From Acetomicrobium sp. UBA3949 (GTDB lineage Bacteria > Synergistota > Synergistia > Synergistales > Acetomicrobiaceae), in contig DGDP01000121.1 in NCBI GenBank assembly GCA_002385485.1, positions 1 through 5,931 of the forward strand: a DNA stretch of 5,931 nucleotides, in the 5' to 3' direction. This document shows, one piece after another, positions 1-5,931 of this stretch (positions are counted from its first letter, which is position 1; every line of letters starts with the position of its first letter). Position numbers and translations under genes: made by a program. The notes beneath the pieces are model-generated. The model did not search any database. It was not told where the DNA came from and worked only from the letters and a program-made list of their open reading frames with translations.

Positions 1-2021
1 ATACCCTTGAGCTGTTTTATGATCTCGTCTATGGGTATATCGCTCCTAAGTGCAAGGGATATCAGTCTCCCTAAAGCTTCAGTGTGGGCCTGAGTGTCCT
101 TGCCCGACTTTCCCAAAGTGGCGAAAACTTCAAAGGGCTGTCCATCTATAAAGTTCAAAGTAAGATAAAGATTCCCGTAACTTGTACCAATCTTTACCGT
201 CCTGCCCGAAAGAAGGGGCGGTCGCCTCCTTGGTTTTACGTAACCTTTGCCCGCCAAGCCCTTCGGCTCCTCTTTTCCCTTGGAGGATGGCACTTCGTCG
301 GTGCCTATGTAAAGCACCTGGTCTTCTTTGCATCTGTCCCTGAATATCGTTATCCCCTTACATCCCAGCTCATAGGCCAACAAATATGCCTTCTTGACAT
401 CATCTACGGAAGCCTCGTGGGGCATGTTAATGGTCTTGCTTACGGCGTTATCTGTGTATTCCTGAAATGCCGCCTGCATCCTCACGTGCCATTCAGGGGA
501 AATATCGTGGGCAGTAACAAAAACTTTCTTTAAGCTGTCGGGAAGATCGAGTTCCTTTAAAGACCCTCTTTCCAAAATCAGTTCGATCAAAGCTTCCGAA
601 TAGAGTCCTTCCTCTCTAAGGGCATCCAGCAAAATTTCATTTACGTAAGTCAAATTAGCTTCGCCCTCAAAGGCCTTACGCCTGTAAGCAAGCGCAAAGA
701 CGGGCTCTACACCGCTCGATGCCTCGGCCACGAGGGATATGGTCCCGGTAGGAGCAATGGTAGTCACCGTGGCATTTCTCATTAATATCCCTTTTTCCTC
801 CCATCTGCTCCCCTTCCAGGCCGGAAAGGGTCCTCTGGTTTCAGCTAAGCGTGTGCTCTCTTCGTGCCCTGTCTTTGTGATGAAAGACATTACTTTACGG
901 GCAAGGTTTAATGCCTCATCGCTATCGTAGGGAATGCGCAGCTTCAATAGGACATCAGCCCAGCCCATAACTCCCAATCCGATTTTTCTAGTCGACATGG
1001 TCATATCGGCAATCTCTTTTATGGGAAACTGGTTGACCTCAATCACGTCGTCGAGAAAACGTACGGCCATACGCACCGTTCTTTCCAGTTTGCCCCAGTC
1101 GATTTCCCCCTTAGGCAAAACCATATTAGACAAGTTTACGCTTCCCAGGTTACATGATTCAAAGGGTAAAAGAGGCTGTTCGCCGCAGGGATTTGTAGCA
1201 GTAATGCTTCCCAAATTGGGAGTAGGGTTTGAAGCTTCAATTTTGTCCAAAAATATTATCCCGGGGTCGCCTGTCTTCCAGGCCATCTCGCAGAGCAAAT
1301 CGAAGAGATTTCGTGCCCCAACTTTATCGACAACTTCTCCGGTCCGCGGGTTTACCAGCTCCCACTCCTCATCATTTAATACGGCTTTCATAAATTTTTG
1401 CGTGGTTCCCACCGAAATATTGAAGTTCTTCAACTTCCCCTCTTCGATCTTTGCCTTGACGAATCTTACGACGTCGGGATGATCGGCATTCAAGATCCCC
1501 ATATTGGCGCCCCGCCTCATCCCCCCTTGCTTTACCACATCGGTAGTATGGTCAAAAAGCTCCATAAAGGATACCGGGCCCGAAGCGACTCCCTTGGTGC
1601 TCTTTACGATATCACCATAGGGACGAAGGGACGAAAAATCAAAGCCCGTCCCTCCCCCCGATTTATGGACGAGGGCCGTATACTTAAGGGCATCGAATAT
1701 CTCATCCATACTGTCTCCCACGGGAAGGACAAAACAGGCCGACAGCTGTGCAGTGGGCGTCCCTGCATTCATAAGCGTTGGAGAATTGGGCAAAAAATCC
1801 AGACTGGCCATCATTTCATAAAATTTATTGGCCCACTCCTCTTCCGACCCCTCATCGCCAAATGCTCTTTCTGCCTTGGCTATAGCGCTCGCTACGCGCC
1901 ATAGCATATCCTCCGGCGTCTCTATTAGATTTCCTTTCTCGTCTTTCAATAAATATCTACGCTCTAATACCTTAGTCGCATTTTCAGAAAAAGAAGGTTT
2001 TATACGCGCTCCACTGGACAT
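1..2021 (-). CDS. nrdJ: Adenosylcobalamin-dependent (class II) ribonucleotide reductase, C-terminus cut by window edge
   Basis: This enzyme reduces ribonucleotides to deoxyribonucleotides in the cytoplasm, using a thiyl radical generated from adenosylcobalamin, so it needs no oxygen and no separate radical subunit. I translated the minus strand from the ATG at 2021-2019; the frame stays open for 673 codons plus two bases to the window edge. The family's catalytic residues are visible. NPCGEQ at residues 277-282 carries Asn277, the thiyl Cys279 and Glu281. Cys96 (in LSACF) and Cys290 (in FESCNLGS) form the expected reductive pair. The radical-site loop APTGTIS is at 423-429. Translation begins almost directly at the catalytic domain, so there is no N-terminal ATP-cone. 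Residues about 604-673 match the start of the C-terminal TSCPD-type extension; the terminal cysteine-rich ribbon expected in this subfamily would lie outside the window. The gene follows the HAD phosphatase after 36 nt. Full-length relatives are usually somewhat longer than 700 residues. Confidence 0.97.
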   Translation of the reverse strand, partial: MSSGARIKPSFSENATKVLERRYLLKDEKGNLIETPEDMLWRVASAIAKAERAFGDEGSEEEWANKFYEMMASLDFLPNSPTLMNAGTPTAQLSACFVLPVGDSMDEIFDALKYTALVHKSGGGTGFDFSSLRPYGDIVKSTKGVASGPVSFMELFDHTTDVVKQGGMRRGANMGILNADHPDVVRFVKAKIEEGKLKNFNISVGTTQKFMKAVLNDEEWELVNPRTGEVVDKVGARNLFDLLCEMAWKTGDPGIIFLDKIEASNPTPNLGSITATNPCGEQPLLPFESCNLGSVNLSNMVLPKGEIDWGKLERTVRMAVRFLDDVIEVNQFPIKEIADMTMSTRKIGLGVMGWADVLLKLRIPYDSDEALNLARKVMSFITKTGHEESTRLAETRGPFPAWKGSRWEEKGILMRNATVTTIAPTGTISLVAEASSGVEPVFALAYRRKAFEGEANLTYVNEILLDALREEGLYSEALIELILERGSLKELDLPDSLKKVFVTAHDISPEWHVRMQAAFQEYTDNAVSKTINMPHEASVDDVKKAYLLAYELGCKGITIFRDRCKEDQVLYIGTDEVPSSKGKEEPKGLAGKGYVKPRRRPPLLSGRTVKIGTSYGNLYLTLNFIDGQPFEVFATLGKSGKDTQAHTEALGRLISLALRSDIPIDEIIKQLKG

Positions 2022-2028
2022 GTCTAAA

Positions 2029-2036
2029 TCACCTTT
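2029..2036 (-). promoter_or_regulatory. Ribosome binding site of nrdJ
   Basis: The minus strand reads AAAGGTGA, seven bases before the ATG at 2021-2019. It supports this ATG as the start of nrdJ. The next residues, SSGARIKPSFSENA, lead straight into the conserved catalytic-domain N-terminus, and the upstream bases are only a short A/T-rich spacer after the HAD gene stop at 2058. Confidence 0.75.
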
Positions 2037-2057
2037 CCCTAAAAGAAAACTAAAAAA

Positions 2058-2729
2058 CTAATTGCCCACCTTTGCTTCGTCTACGATCAAGAAACCGTCG
2101 CAGGTCAGTATATTTGGGATCTCCCTTATGTCGGATAAGACCATAAGGGAACCAGCTTTCTTCAAATCCCAAGCCGGATTTGGCCCCGTTGCAAGTCCAA
2201 TCCCAATGATATCGGCGTTATTTGCCGTTTCCATATCGATCACCGTATCCCCTACGTATATCGCTTCACCTTTATCGACACCAAGGCATTCCAAAGCCTT
2301 GAACAAAATGTAAGGATCAGGTTTAGCTCTATCTACATCTTCCAACCCTAAAACGATATCGAAATATTTATCAATGCCCAAATGCCTGACAGCCCTTTTG
2401 GCCTTTCTCCTGTTTGACGTAATGGCCAACATTAAACCTTTATTCCTTAGGGCCTGCAAGACTTCTTCGGTTCCCGGGAAAAGCTTCATTCGTTCATATT
2501 CCAGAGGTCTGCATTCCTTCGAATAAATGTCGAGCCACTCTGGCCTAAATTCATTCCACAAACAACGCAAAGACTTTTCCATGGGAATTCCTATAGTAGA
2601 CAACACCTCTTCGTAACTTACGGCTCTTAATCCCATTATCCTGGCGAAGCAATTCATGGCGTATGCGATGGCATGACTGGTATCGACCAATGTCATATCG
2701 AAATCGAACAAAAAAGCTCTGACTTTCAT
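2058..2729 (-). CDS. HAD-superfamily hydrolase, phosphoglycolate phosphatase type
   Basis: A 223-residue cytoplasmic phosphatase of the haloacid dehalogenase superfamily, close to the usual length of Gph-type enzymes. All four HAD motifs are present. Motif I is FDFDMT, with nucleophile Asp9 and acid/base Asp11. Motif II is AITSN, with Ser105 and Asn106. Motif III has Lys136 in AKPDP. Motif IV is GDTVID, with Asp161 and Asp165 for Mg2+. Residues about 17-85 between motifs I and II form a helical C1 cap, which places it with phosphoglycolate phosphatase, the PpaX pyrophosphatase and beta-phosphoglucomutase relatives. The substrate cannot be read from sequence; 2-phosphoglycolate is the default guess. 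The ATG at 2729-2727 is preceded by GGAGGTG at 2741-2735 with a five-base spacer. The gene starts 33 nt after the hydroxyacid dehydrogenase stop and ends (TAG) 36 nt before nrdJ, so it is very likely co-transcribed with both. I leave the symbol empty because gph is not proven. Confidence 0.93.
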   Translation of the reverse strand: MKVRAFLFDFDMTLVDTSHAIAYAMNCFARIMGLRAVSYEEVLSTIGIPMEKSLRCLWNEFRPEWLDIYSKECRPLEYERMKLFPGTEEVLQALRNKGLMLAITSNRRKAKRAVRHLGIDKYFDIVLGLEDVDRAKPDPYILFKALECLGVDKGEAIYVGDTVIDMETANNADIIGIGLATGPNPAWDLKKAGSLMVLSDIREIPNILTCDGFLIVDEAKVGN

Positions 2730-2762
2730 AAAAACACCTCCAGGAGATTATCGAATGATGCT

Positions 2763-3719
2763 CTAGTGAGACTTTATATTAACGCAAGATAGGGGCAACT
2801 CTCCCTTCGAAAGCCTATCCACGTTTTGGGCTATGTAAGCAGGTATACCTTTTAATGCTTCATCATTGGTTCCACCAATGTGCGGGGTAACGTAGACATT
2901 TGACATACTTAACAAAGGGTCCTCCTGATCCGGAGGTTCCTGCCAAAAGACGTCCAAGCCGCATCCCGCAATCCTCTTTTCCATCAAGGCCCTTTCCAAG
3001 GCCTTTCTTTCCACAATATCTGCGCGGGCTACATTTATTAAAAAGGCATTTTCGTCCATACTCCCCAACACCTCTTCGCCAATTAACCCCTTCGTCTGAG
3101 GAGTCAGGGCCACGGTTACTATGACGAAGCGACAACCCCTTACGGCATCGCTCAACTTATCCAACGTGTAAAATCGCTCAAGAGGAAGAGAGGAAAATAT
3201 ATCTTTCCACGATCTGTTAACGCCAACCATAGCTACATCGAAGGAGCTCAAACGTTTGGCCAGGGTAATTCCTACATTTCCCAGGCCAACTATACAAACC
3301 CTTTTCTTCCATATCGTCAAGCCCCTCGGGGAAAAGAGCTTCCCCTTCCTCAAATTCTCCTGCGACTTATTGTAACCCTTTGCCAAAAGCAGCATGTGCA
3401 AAAGGGCAATCTCGGCAACCCCTTCGGCATTGCCCGTGTTGCCGGAAGGGACGTTACACACGTAGATTCCCCTTGAAGTGCAAGCCTCGATGTCTATGCC
3501 TTCCAAACCGACCCCCCATTGACAAAGCATCTTCAAATTGGGGGCATGAGCCAGCATCTCTGCTGTAAAGGGTTCCGTTCCCTTCACTAGCACTTCGGCC
3601 CATCCCAGTGAATGAGGATCTTCAAGTATATTGGCATAACGAACCTCGTGATTTTCGAAGAGAGTTTCTATTATCCCCCTGAGGCGCTCAAAGCCTTTAT
3701 TCGAAAAAAGCACCCTCAT
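2763..3719 (-). CDS. D-2-hydroxyacid dehydrogenase (phosphoglycerate dehydrogenase/glyoxylate reductase family)
   Basis: A 318-residue NAD(P)-dependent oxidoreductase that would interconvert a 2-keto acid and a D-2-hydroxyacid in the cytoplasm. The length fits the short members of the family without a C-terminal ACT domain. The split substrate-binding domain covers roughly residues 1-95 and 290-318, around a Rossmann domain. The dinucleotide loop VGLGNVG is at 144-150. The catalytic set is complete: Arg232 in NVARADIV, Glu261 in DVFWQEPP and His280 in TPHIGG. After the second beta strand, where NAD-specific members usually carry an acidic residue, this protein has VNRS (167-170). I infer a possible preference for NADP(H). 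The substrate is undetermined: glyoxylate, hydroxypyruvate and 3-phosphoglycerate are all possible, and without serine-pathway neighbours serA is not supported. The ATG overlaps the queD stop as ATGA, which implies translational coupling. Confidence 0.94.
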   Translation of the reverse strand: MRVLFSNKGFERLRGIIETLFENHEVRYANILEDPHSLGWAEVLVKGTEPFTAEMLAHAPNLKMLCQWGVGLEGIDIEACTSRGIYVCNVPSGNTGNAEGVAEIALLHMLLLAKGYNKSQENLRKGKLFSPRGLTIWKKRVCIVGLGNVGITLAKRLSSFDVAMVGVNRSWKDIFSSLPLERFYTLDKLSDAVRGCRFVIVTVALTPQTKGLIGEEVLGSMDENAFLINVARADIVERKALERALMEKRIAGCGLDVFWQEPPDQEDPLLSMSNVYVTPHIGGTNDEALKGIPAYIAQNVDRLSKGELPLSCVNIKSH

Positions 3720-4114
3720 GATACGGCCTCCAACAGACCGCGAAAATTTTCGAAGTCATTTTCATCTATGATCACTGAGCTACCCGGGCTTTCCCATACT
3801 TGAACGTATTTCAACCGCCTCTTGCCCGCATTAATGTGGGGCTCCATTTCCCCCCATATCCAGAGAGCTATATATTCAGCCGAGGGTCTTTTTATCACAT
3901 CGTTAAGACAGGAATGATCCAGTTTCGACAGAATCCTCTTTTCGACCAAACCTTTGAGCTCGACAAAATCCATGACCATCCCCTCTTCATCGGGAGGTCC
4001 CTCGACAAAAATTGCAGCTTTATAGGTATGTCCGTGCAACCTCTCGCACTTGCCGTGATAATCTGGCAAATAATGGGCGGCATCGAAACTGAACTCACGT
4101 TTTAATATCACCAT
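3716..4114 (-). CDS. queD: 6-carboxy-5,6,7,8-tetrahydropterin synthase (QueD / PTPS family)
   Basis: Converts 7,8-dihydroneopterin triphosphate to 6-carboxytetrahydropterin, the second step toward preQ0, queuosine and other 7-deazapurines. The protein is 132 residues from the start chosen here, close to the roughly 120 of characterised QueD. The zinc ligands are His14 (FDAAH), His27 and His29 (LHGH). The catalytic Cys23 sits in CxxxHGH spacing, the QueD-type arrangement. Asp66-His67 (KLDHSCLND) supply the catalytic dyad, Glu80 lies in PSAEYIA, and Glu109 in the WESP motif should bind the pterin. The frame can be extended upstream to 4162, but those 16 extra residues have no family resemblance and would overlap the DUF72 gene by 68 nt. 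The ATG at 4114 has AGGAGG five bases upstream, so I use it. It overlaps the DUF72 gene by 20 nt and the dehydrogenase by 4 nt. queC, queE and folE are not in the window. A divergent PTPS paralogue in pterin metabolism is the alternative. Confidence 0.93.
   Translation of the reverse strand: MVILKREFSFDAAHYLPDYHGKCERLHGHTYKAAIFVEGPPDEEGMVMDFVELKGLVEKRILSKLDHSCLNDVIKRPSAEYIALWIWGEMEPHINAGKRRLKYVQVWESPGSSVIIDENDFENFRGLLEAVS
3727..3731 (-). promoter_or_regulatory. Ribosome binding site of the hydroxyacid dehydrogenase, inside queD
   Basis: GGAGG on the minus strand lies within the last codons of queD, seven bases before the dehydrogenase ATG at 3719-3717. It sets the start at the ATGA overlap and allows both re-initiation by ribosomes finishing queD and independent loading. 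Confidence 0.75.
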
Positions 4115-5093
4115 TATCCCCTCCTGTACTCTCACTGCCCAAGGGCGCCTCCAAGCCTTCAAGCAGGCTCATTTGCAGCGGCGTTTCATCCTTAGTCAAT
4201 CCCAACATTTTTTTCATCCAAAGGGCATTCTGCACCGCGTAATCCCTGTAACAGTTGTTAAACATCATAAAAACCCTTCCAGGTAACTTCATGCTCAAAG
4301 CGGCGTCAAGCCATCCCCTCAGCTCTTCCTCTGTATACTTATATCTGTATTTTTCCAAAACCGTCGAACCCTTCTTCCATGCCAAAGCATTCCTCCCGTG
4401 AAACCTTATGACGCTGCCCCATGAAGATGTTATGTACCAATCTTTCGGCACGGTCCAGGAAAGCTCGGGTTCATCGACAGCCACGTAAGCCATATTCTCC
4501 TCGCCGAGCAGGTCCAAGAACTTGGTCTTTCCATCCCCTTCAAACCACGAGATGTGTCTCACCTCAATAGCTATGGGATAGGAGGGCAGCAGTTCGCGCA
4601 ATCTCTTTATGTATGCAAGCCACCGCTCGTGATATCTAGTTTTTGGAGAGAACTGGAAAAGCACGTAACCTAACCTTTTGGTAGATTTTAAGATCGATAT
4701 CAGAAAGACAAAGTGATCGAAAAGCCGTGTTCTCGACTTTCTGTCGAGGTCCCAAAGGGTAATTCGCGAGGTTTGAAAGCCTTCATTCGATCTGTCGTCA
4801 AGCTTTTCCCTGCACCAAGGGGGCAGATTTTTAACCGAAAGGGCATGATTCGTGAAGAGGGCAAAGGCCTTCACGTTAAACAGGAAATTGGGCGGTGTTG
4901 AGGCCATCCAAGAATAGATGACTGCTGGGTCAGGCAATGAATAAAAGAAGGAGTCGGCCTCCACGGTATCGAAGAAGGAGGAATAATGCCTCAGCCTGTC
5001 CTTGCTTTTTTTACAGCCTTTCGGATACCAGCCGCTCGAAAGAAGCGACTTGTCGGCCCAGGAACAGGTGCCAATCCTGAAATCCACATCCAT
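4095..5093 (-). CDS. DUF72 (YecE-like) family protein of unknown function
   Basis: A 332-residue protein of the DUF72 family, which adopts a TIM-barrel fold in solved members; its biochemical role is not established. The family landmarks appear in order. GTCSWADKSLL is at 8-18. VEADSFFYSLP at 44-54 carries Glu45. FNVKAF is at 72-77 and FQFSP at 146-150. IEVRHISW at 176-183 carries Glu177, Arg179 and His180. IRFHGRN is at 229-235 and MMFNNCYRDYAVQNA at 276-290. These conserved charged and Asn residues line the barrel mouth in the family, which implies an enzyme or ligand-binding protein. The last roughly 30 residues (about 301-332) are polar and look like a variable tail. There is no signal peptide or membrane segment, so it should be cytoplasmic. 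AAGGAGG lies 11 bases before the ATG at 5093-5091. The gene begins 21 nt after the dnaB stop and overlaps queD by 20 nt. Family assignment is firm; function is not. Confidence 0.93.
   Translation of the reverse strand: MDVDFRIGTCSWADKSLLSSGWYPKGCKKSKDRLRHYSSFFDTVEADSFFYSLPDPAVIYSWMASTPPNFLFNVKAFALFTNHALSVKNLPPWCREKLDDRSNEGFQTSRITLWDLDRKSRTRLFDHFVFLISILKSTKRLGYVLFQFSPKTRYHERWLAYIKRLRELLPSYPIAIEVRHISWFEGDGKTKFLDLLGEENMAYVAVDEPELSWTVPKDWYITSSWGSVIRFHGRNALAWKKGSTVLEKYRYKYTEEELRGWLDAALSMKLPGRVFMMFNNCYRDYAVQNALWMKKMLGLTKDETPLQMSLLEGLEAPLGSESTGGDNGDIKT
4120..4125 (-). promoter_or_regulatory. Ribosome binding site that decides the queD start
   Basis: A perfect AGGAGG on the minus strand lies five bases before the ATG at 4114-4112, inside the last codons of the DUF72 gene. 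It favours this start over an in-frame ATG at 4162. Confidence 0.8.
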
Positions 5094-5114
5094 ACTTCTA
5101 CTCTCCTCCTTAAA

Positions 5115-5931
5115 TCATCTAGGCAAGCTCCATGAGGCCAAATTCTCAAATCGCGTACATTCTTTCAAGAACAGCAGCTGTACGGTGCCCGTGGGGCCAT
5201 TTCTGTGTTTAGCCACTATCAGTTCCGCAACGTTATTCTCCTCTTTATCGGCCTCGTAATATCCTTTCCTGTAAAGAAAGACGACAAGGTCCGCATCCTG
5301 CTCTATGGCACCGCTGTCTCTCAGGTCTGCAAGTTGAGGCTTTTTGTCCTGTCTCTGCTCCACAGCTCGGGAAAGTTGCGAAAGAGCCAAGACGGGTACG
5401 TTCAACTCCCTTGCGACCCCCTTCAAGGATCGAGAGATTTCGGCTACCTCCTGTTGTTTGTTCTCAACTCTTCTGGCTAGGCTCATCAACTGGAGATAAT
5501 CGACTATTATCATACCCAAATTGTCATGTTGCGCCTTGAATCTTCTTGCTCTGGCCCTTAGGTCCAGGGTGGACAAGAAGGAGCTGTCATCAATGTAAAT
5601 TGGCGCCGTGGCCAACTTTCCCGCTGCATCGGACAGAATATCCCAATCCCCTTGAGGGAATGTCCCCGTTCGCATATCGTGAATGTTAACTCTGGCCTCA
5701 GCGGCAAGAAGCCTCTGCAAAAGCTGTTCCGCCCCCATCTCCAGGCTAAAAATCAAAACAGGCGTTTCCTGTTCGATAGCCACATGCTGAGCGATGTTTA
5801 AAGCCAAAGCAGTCTTACCCATCGAAGGCCTGGCTGCCAAAATCGTCAAAGATCCCGGCTGAAAACCTCCGGTGACACGGTCAAAATCTATATAACCCGA
5901 AGGCTGTCTCTTATCCACATCTGACGCGGCC
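5115..5931 (-). CDS. dnaB: Replicative DNA helicase DnaB, C-terminal ATPase domain (N-terminus beyond window)
   Basis: DnaB is the hexameric 5'-to-3' helicase that unwinds DNA at the replication fork. The window holds 271 complete codons before the TGA at 5117-5115; the frame is open to the right edge. A GTG at 5918 is only an internal valine, because the upstream residues AASD continue the usual linker into the motor domain. Counting from the first complete codon, the RecA-like domain has Walker A ARPSMGKT at 33-40, catalytic Glu64 in FSLEM, Walker B IIVDYLQLM at 141-149 with Asp144, the sensor Gln185 in LALSQLSR, DLRDSGAIEQDAD at 202-214 and the arginine-finger region KHRNGPTG at 241-248. 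No intein interrupts this part, although the gene family often carries them at the Walker A and nearby motifs. The N-terminal primase-interacting domain is outside the window. The DUF72 gene follows after 21 nt. Confidence 0.97.
   Translation of the reverse strand, partial: AASDVDKRQPSGYIDFDRVTGGFQPGSLTILAARPSMGKTALALNIAQHVAIEQETPVLIFSLEMGAEQLLQRLLAAEARVNIHDMRTGTFPQGDWDILSDAAGKLATAPIYIDDSSFLSTLDLRARARRFKAQHDNLGMIIVDYLQLMSLARRVENKQQEVAEISRSLKGVARELNVPVLALSQLSRAVEQRQDKKPQLADLRDSGAIEQDADLVVFLYRKGYYEADKEENNVAELIVAKHRNGPTGTVQLLFLKECTRFENLASWSLPR

Larger units (their letters stand above)
1..5931 (-). other. Putative single transcription unit dnaB - DUF72 - queD - hydroxyacid dehydrogenase - HAD - nrdJ
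   Basis: Six genes run in one direction with junctions of +21, -20, -4, +33 and +36 nt. Each internal gene has its own Shine-Dalgarno sequence. No gap holds a stem-loop followed by a T-run, and none is long enough for a leader RNA. This is what a polycistronic operon looks like, but the promoter lies upstream of the window and an internal promoter inside a coding region cannot be excluded by eye. Confidence 0.7.

Noticed and set aside
84..533. A 149-codon plus-strand frame near the left end
   Set aside because: It is antisense to the nrdJ C-terminal region, which reads continuously on the minus strand through these bases. No convincing domain or ribosome site supports it.
934..1904. Two long overlapping plus-strand reading frames (182 and 168 codons, 934-1482 and 1398-1904)
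   Set aside because: They lie antisense to the conserved catalytic core of nrdJ, have low-complexity Ser/Pro/Arg-rich translations, overlap each other, and show no family resemblance. They are shadows of a strongly coding minus strand.
2040..2060. T-rich stretch on the minus strand just after the HAD stop, resembling a terminator tail
   Set aside because: No GC-rich inverted repeat precedes it; the bases before are the last HAD codons with no stem. It is more likely an A/T-rich spacer in front of the nrdJ ribosome site.
2735..2750. Small palindrome CTCCTGGAG around the HAD ribosome site
   Set aside because: Four base pairs with a one-base centre cannot form a stable hairpin. It is explained by the GGAGG site next to a chance CTCC.
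2900..3135. Opposing plus and minus frames of 74 and 90 codons within the dehydrogenase
   Set aside because: Both are out of frame with the intact dehydrogenase, whose catalytic motifs span this region, and their translations are Arg/Pro/Gly-biased.
4115..4162. Longer QueD form starting at 4162
   Set aside because: The additional 16 residues are Arg/Trp-rich without family match, would overlap DUF72 by 68 nt, and a perfect AGGAGG sits before the ATG at 4114.
5918..5920. GTG at 5918 as the start of a short DnaB-like protein
   Set aside because: The frame is open upstream to the edge and the residues before it fit the DnaB linker. The gene is simply cut by the window.

Overview
The window looks like an ordinary housekeeping stretch of a bacterial chromosome. 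All six genes I can support lie on the minus strand, so transcription runs from the right end of the window to the left. In that order they are: the C-terminal motor domain of the replicative DNA helicase DnaB (cut by the right edge), a DUF72/YecE-family protein, a QueD-type 6-carboxytetrahydropterin synthase, a D-2-hydroxyacid dehydrogenase, a HAD-superfamily phosphatase of the phosphoglycolate phosphatase type, and an adenosylcobalamin-dependent (class II) ribonucleotide reductase NrdJ, whose C-terminus is cut by the left edge. Several plus-strand reading frames of 60 to 180 codons are antisense shadows of these genes.

The genes are packed like an operon. The junctions are, in order, a 21-nt gap, a 20-nt overlap, a 4-nt ATGA overlap, a 33-nt gap and a 36-nt gap. 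Each internal start has a clear purine-rich Shine-Dalgarno sequence. No gap is long enough for a riboswitch, and I see no hairpin terminator between genes. No stretch above 300 bases is free of coding sequence. I found no RNA gene, insertion sequence, CRISPR array, phage gene or repeat family.

Functionally the cluster is bracketed by two DNA-replication proteins: DnaB, which unwinds the fork, and NrdJ, which makes deoxyribonucleotides. Between them are a queuosine/7-deazapurine enzyme, a protein of unknown function, and a phosphatase/hydroxyacid-dehydrogenase pair that could act on phosphoglycolate and glyoxylate-type metabolites. That pairing is an inference from gene order and family membership only.

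The organism cannot be fixed from six genes. An oxygen-independent B12-dependent RNR as the reductase, strong AGGAGG-type ribosome sites, dense packing and moderate GC suggest an anaerobic, possibly thermophilic bacterium. Synergistota (Acetomicrobium-like), Firmicutes or Thermotogae-like lineages are candidates. My preference for Synergistota is weak and comes from general impression rather than a diagnostic sequence. I found no clear evidence of a previously undescribed system. The most interesting points are the DnaB-to-NrdJ gene linkage and the uncharacterised DUF72 protein.
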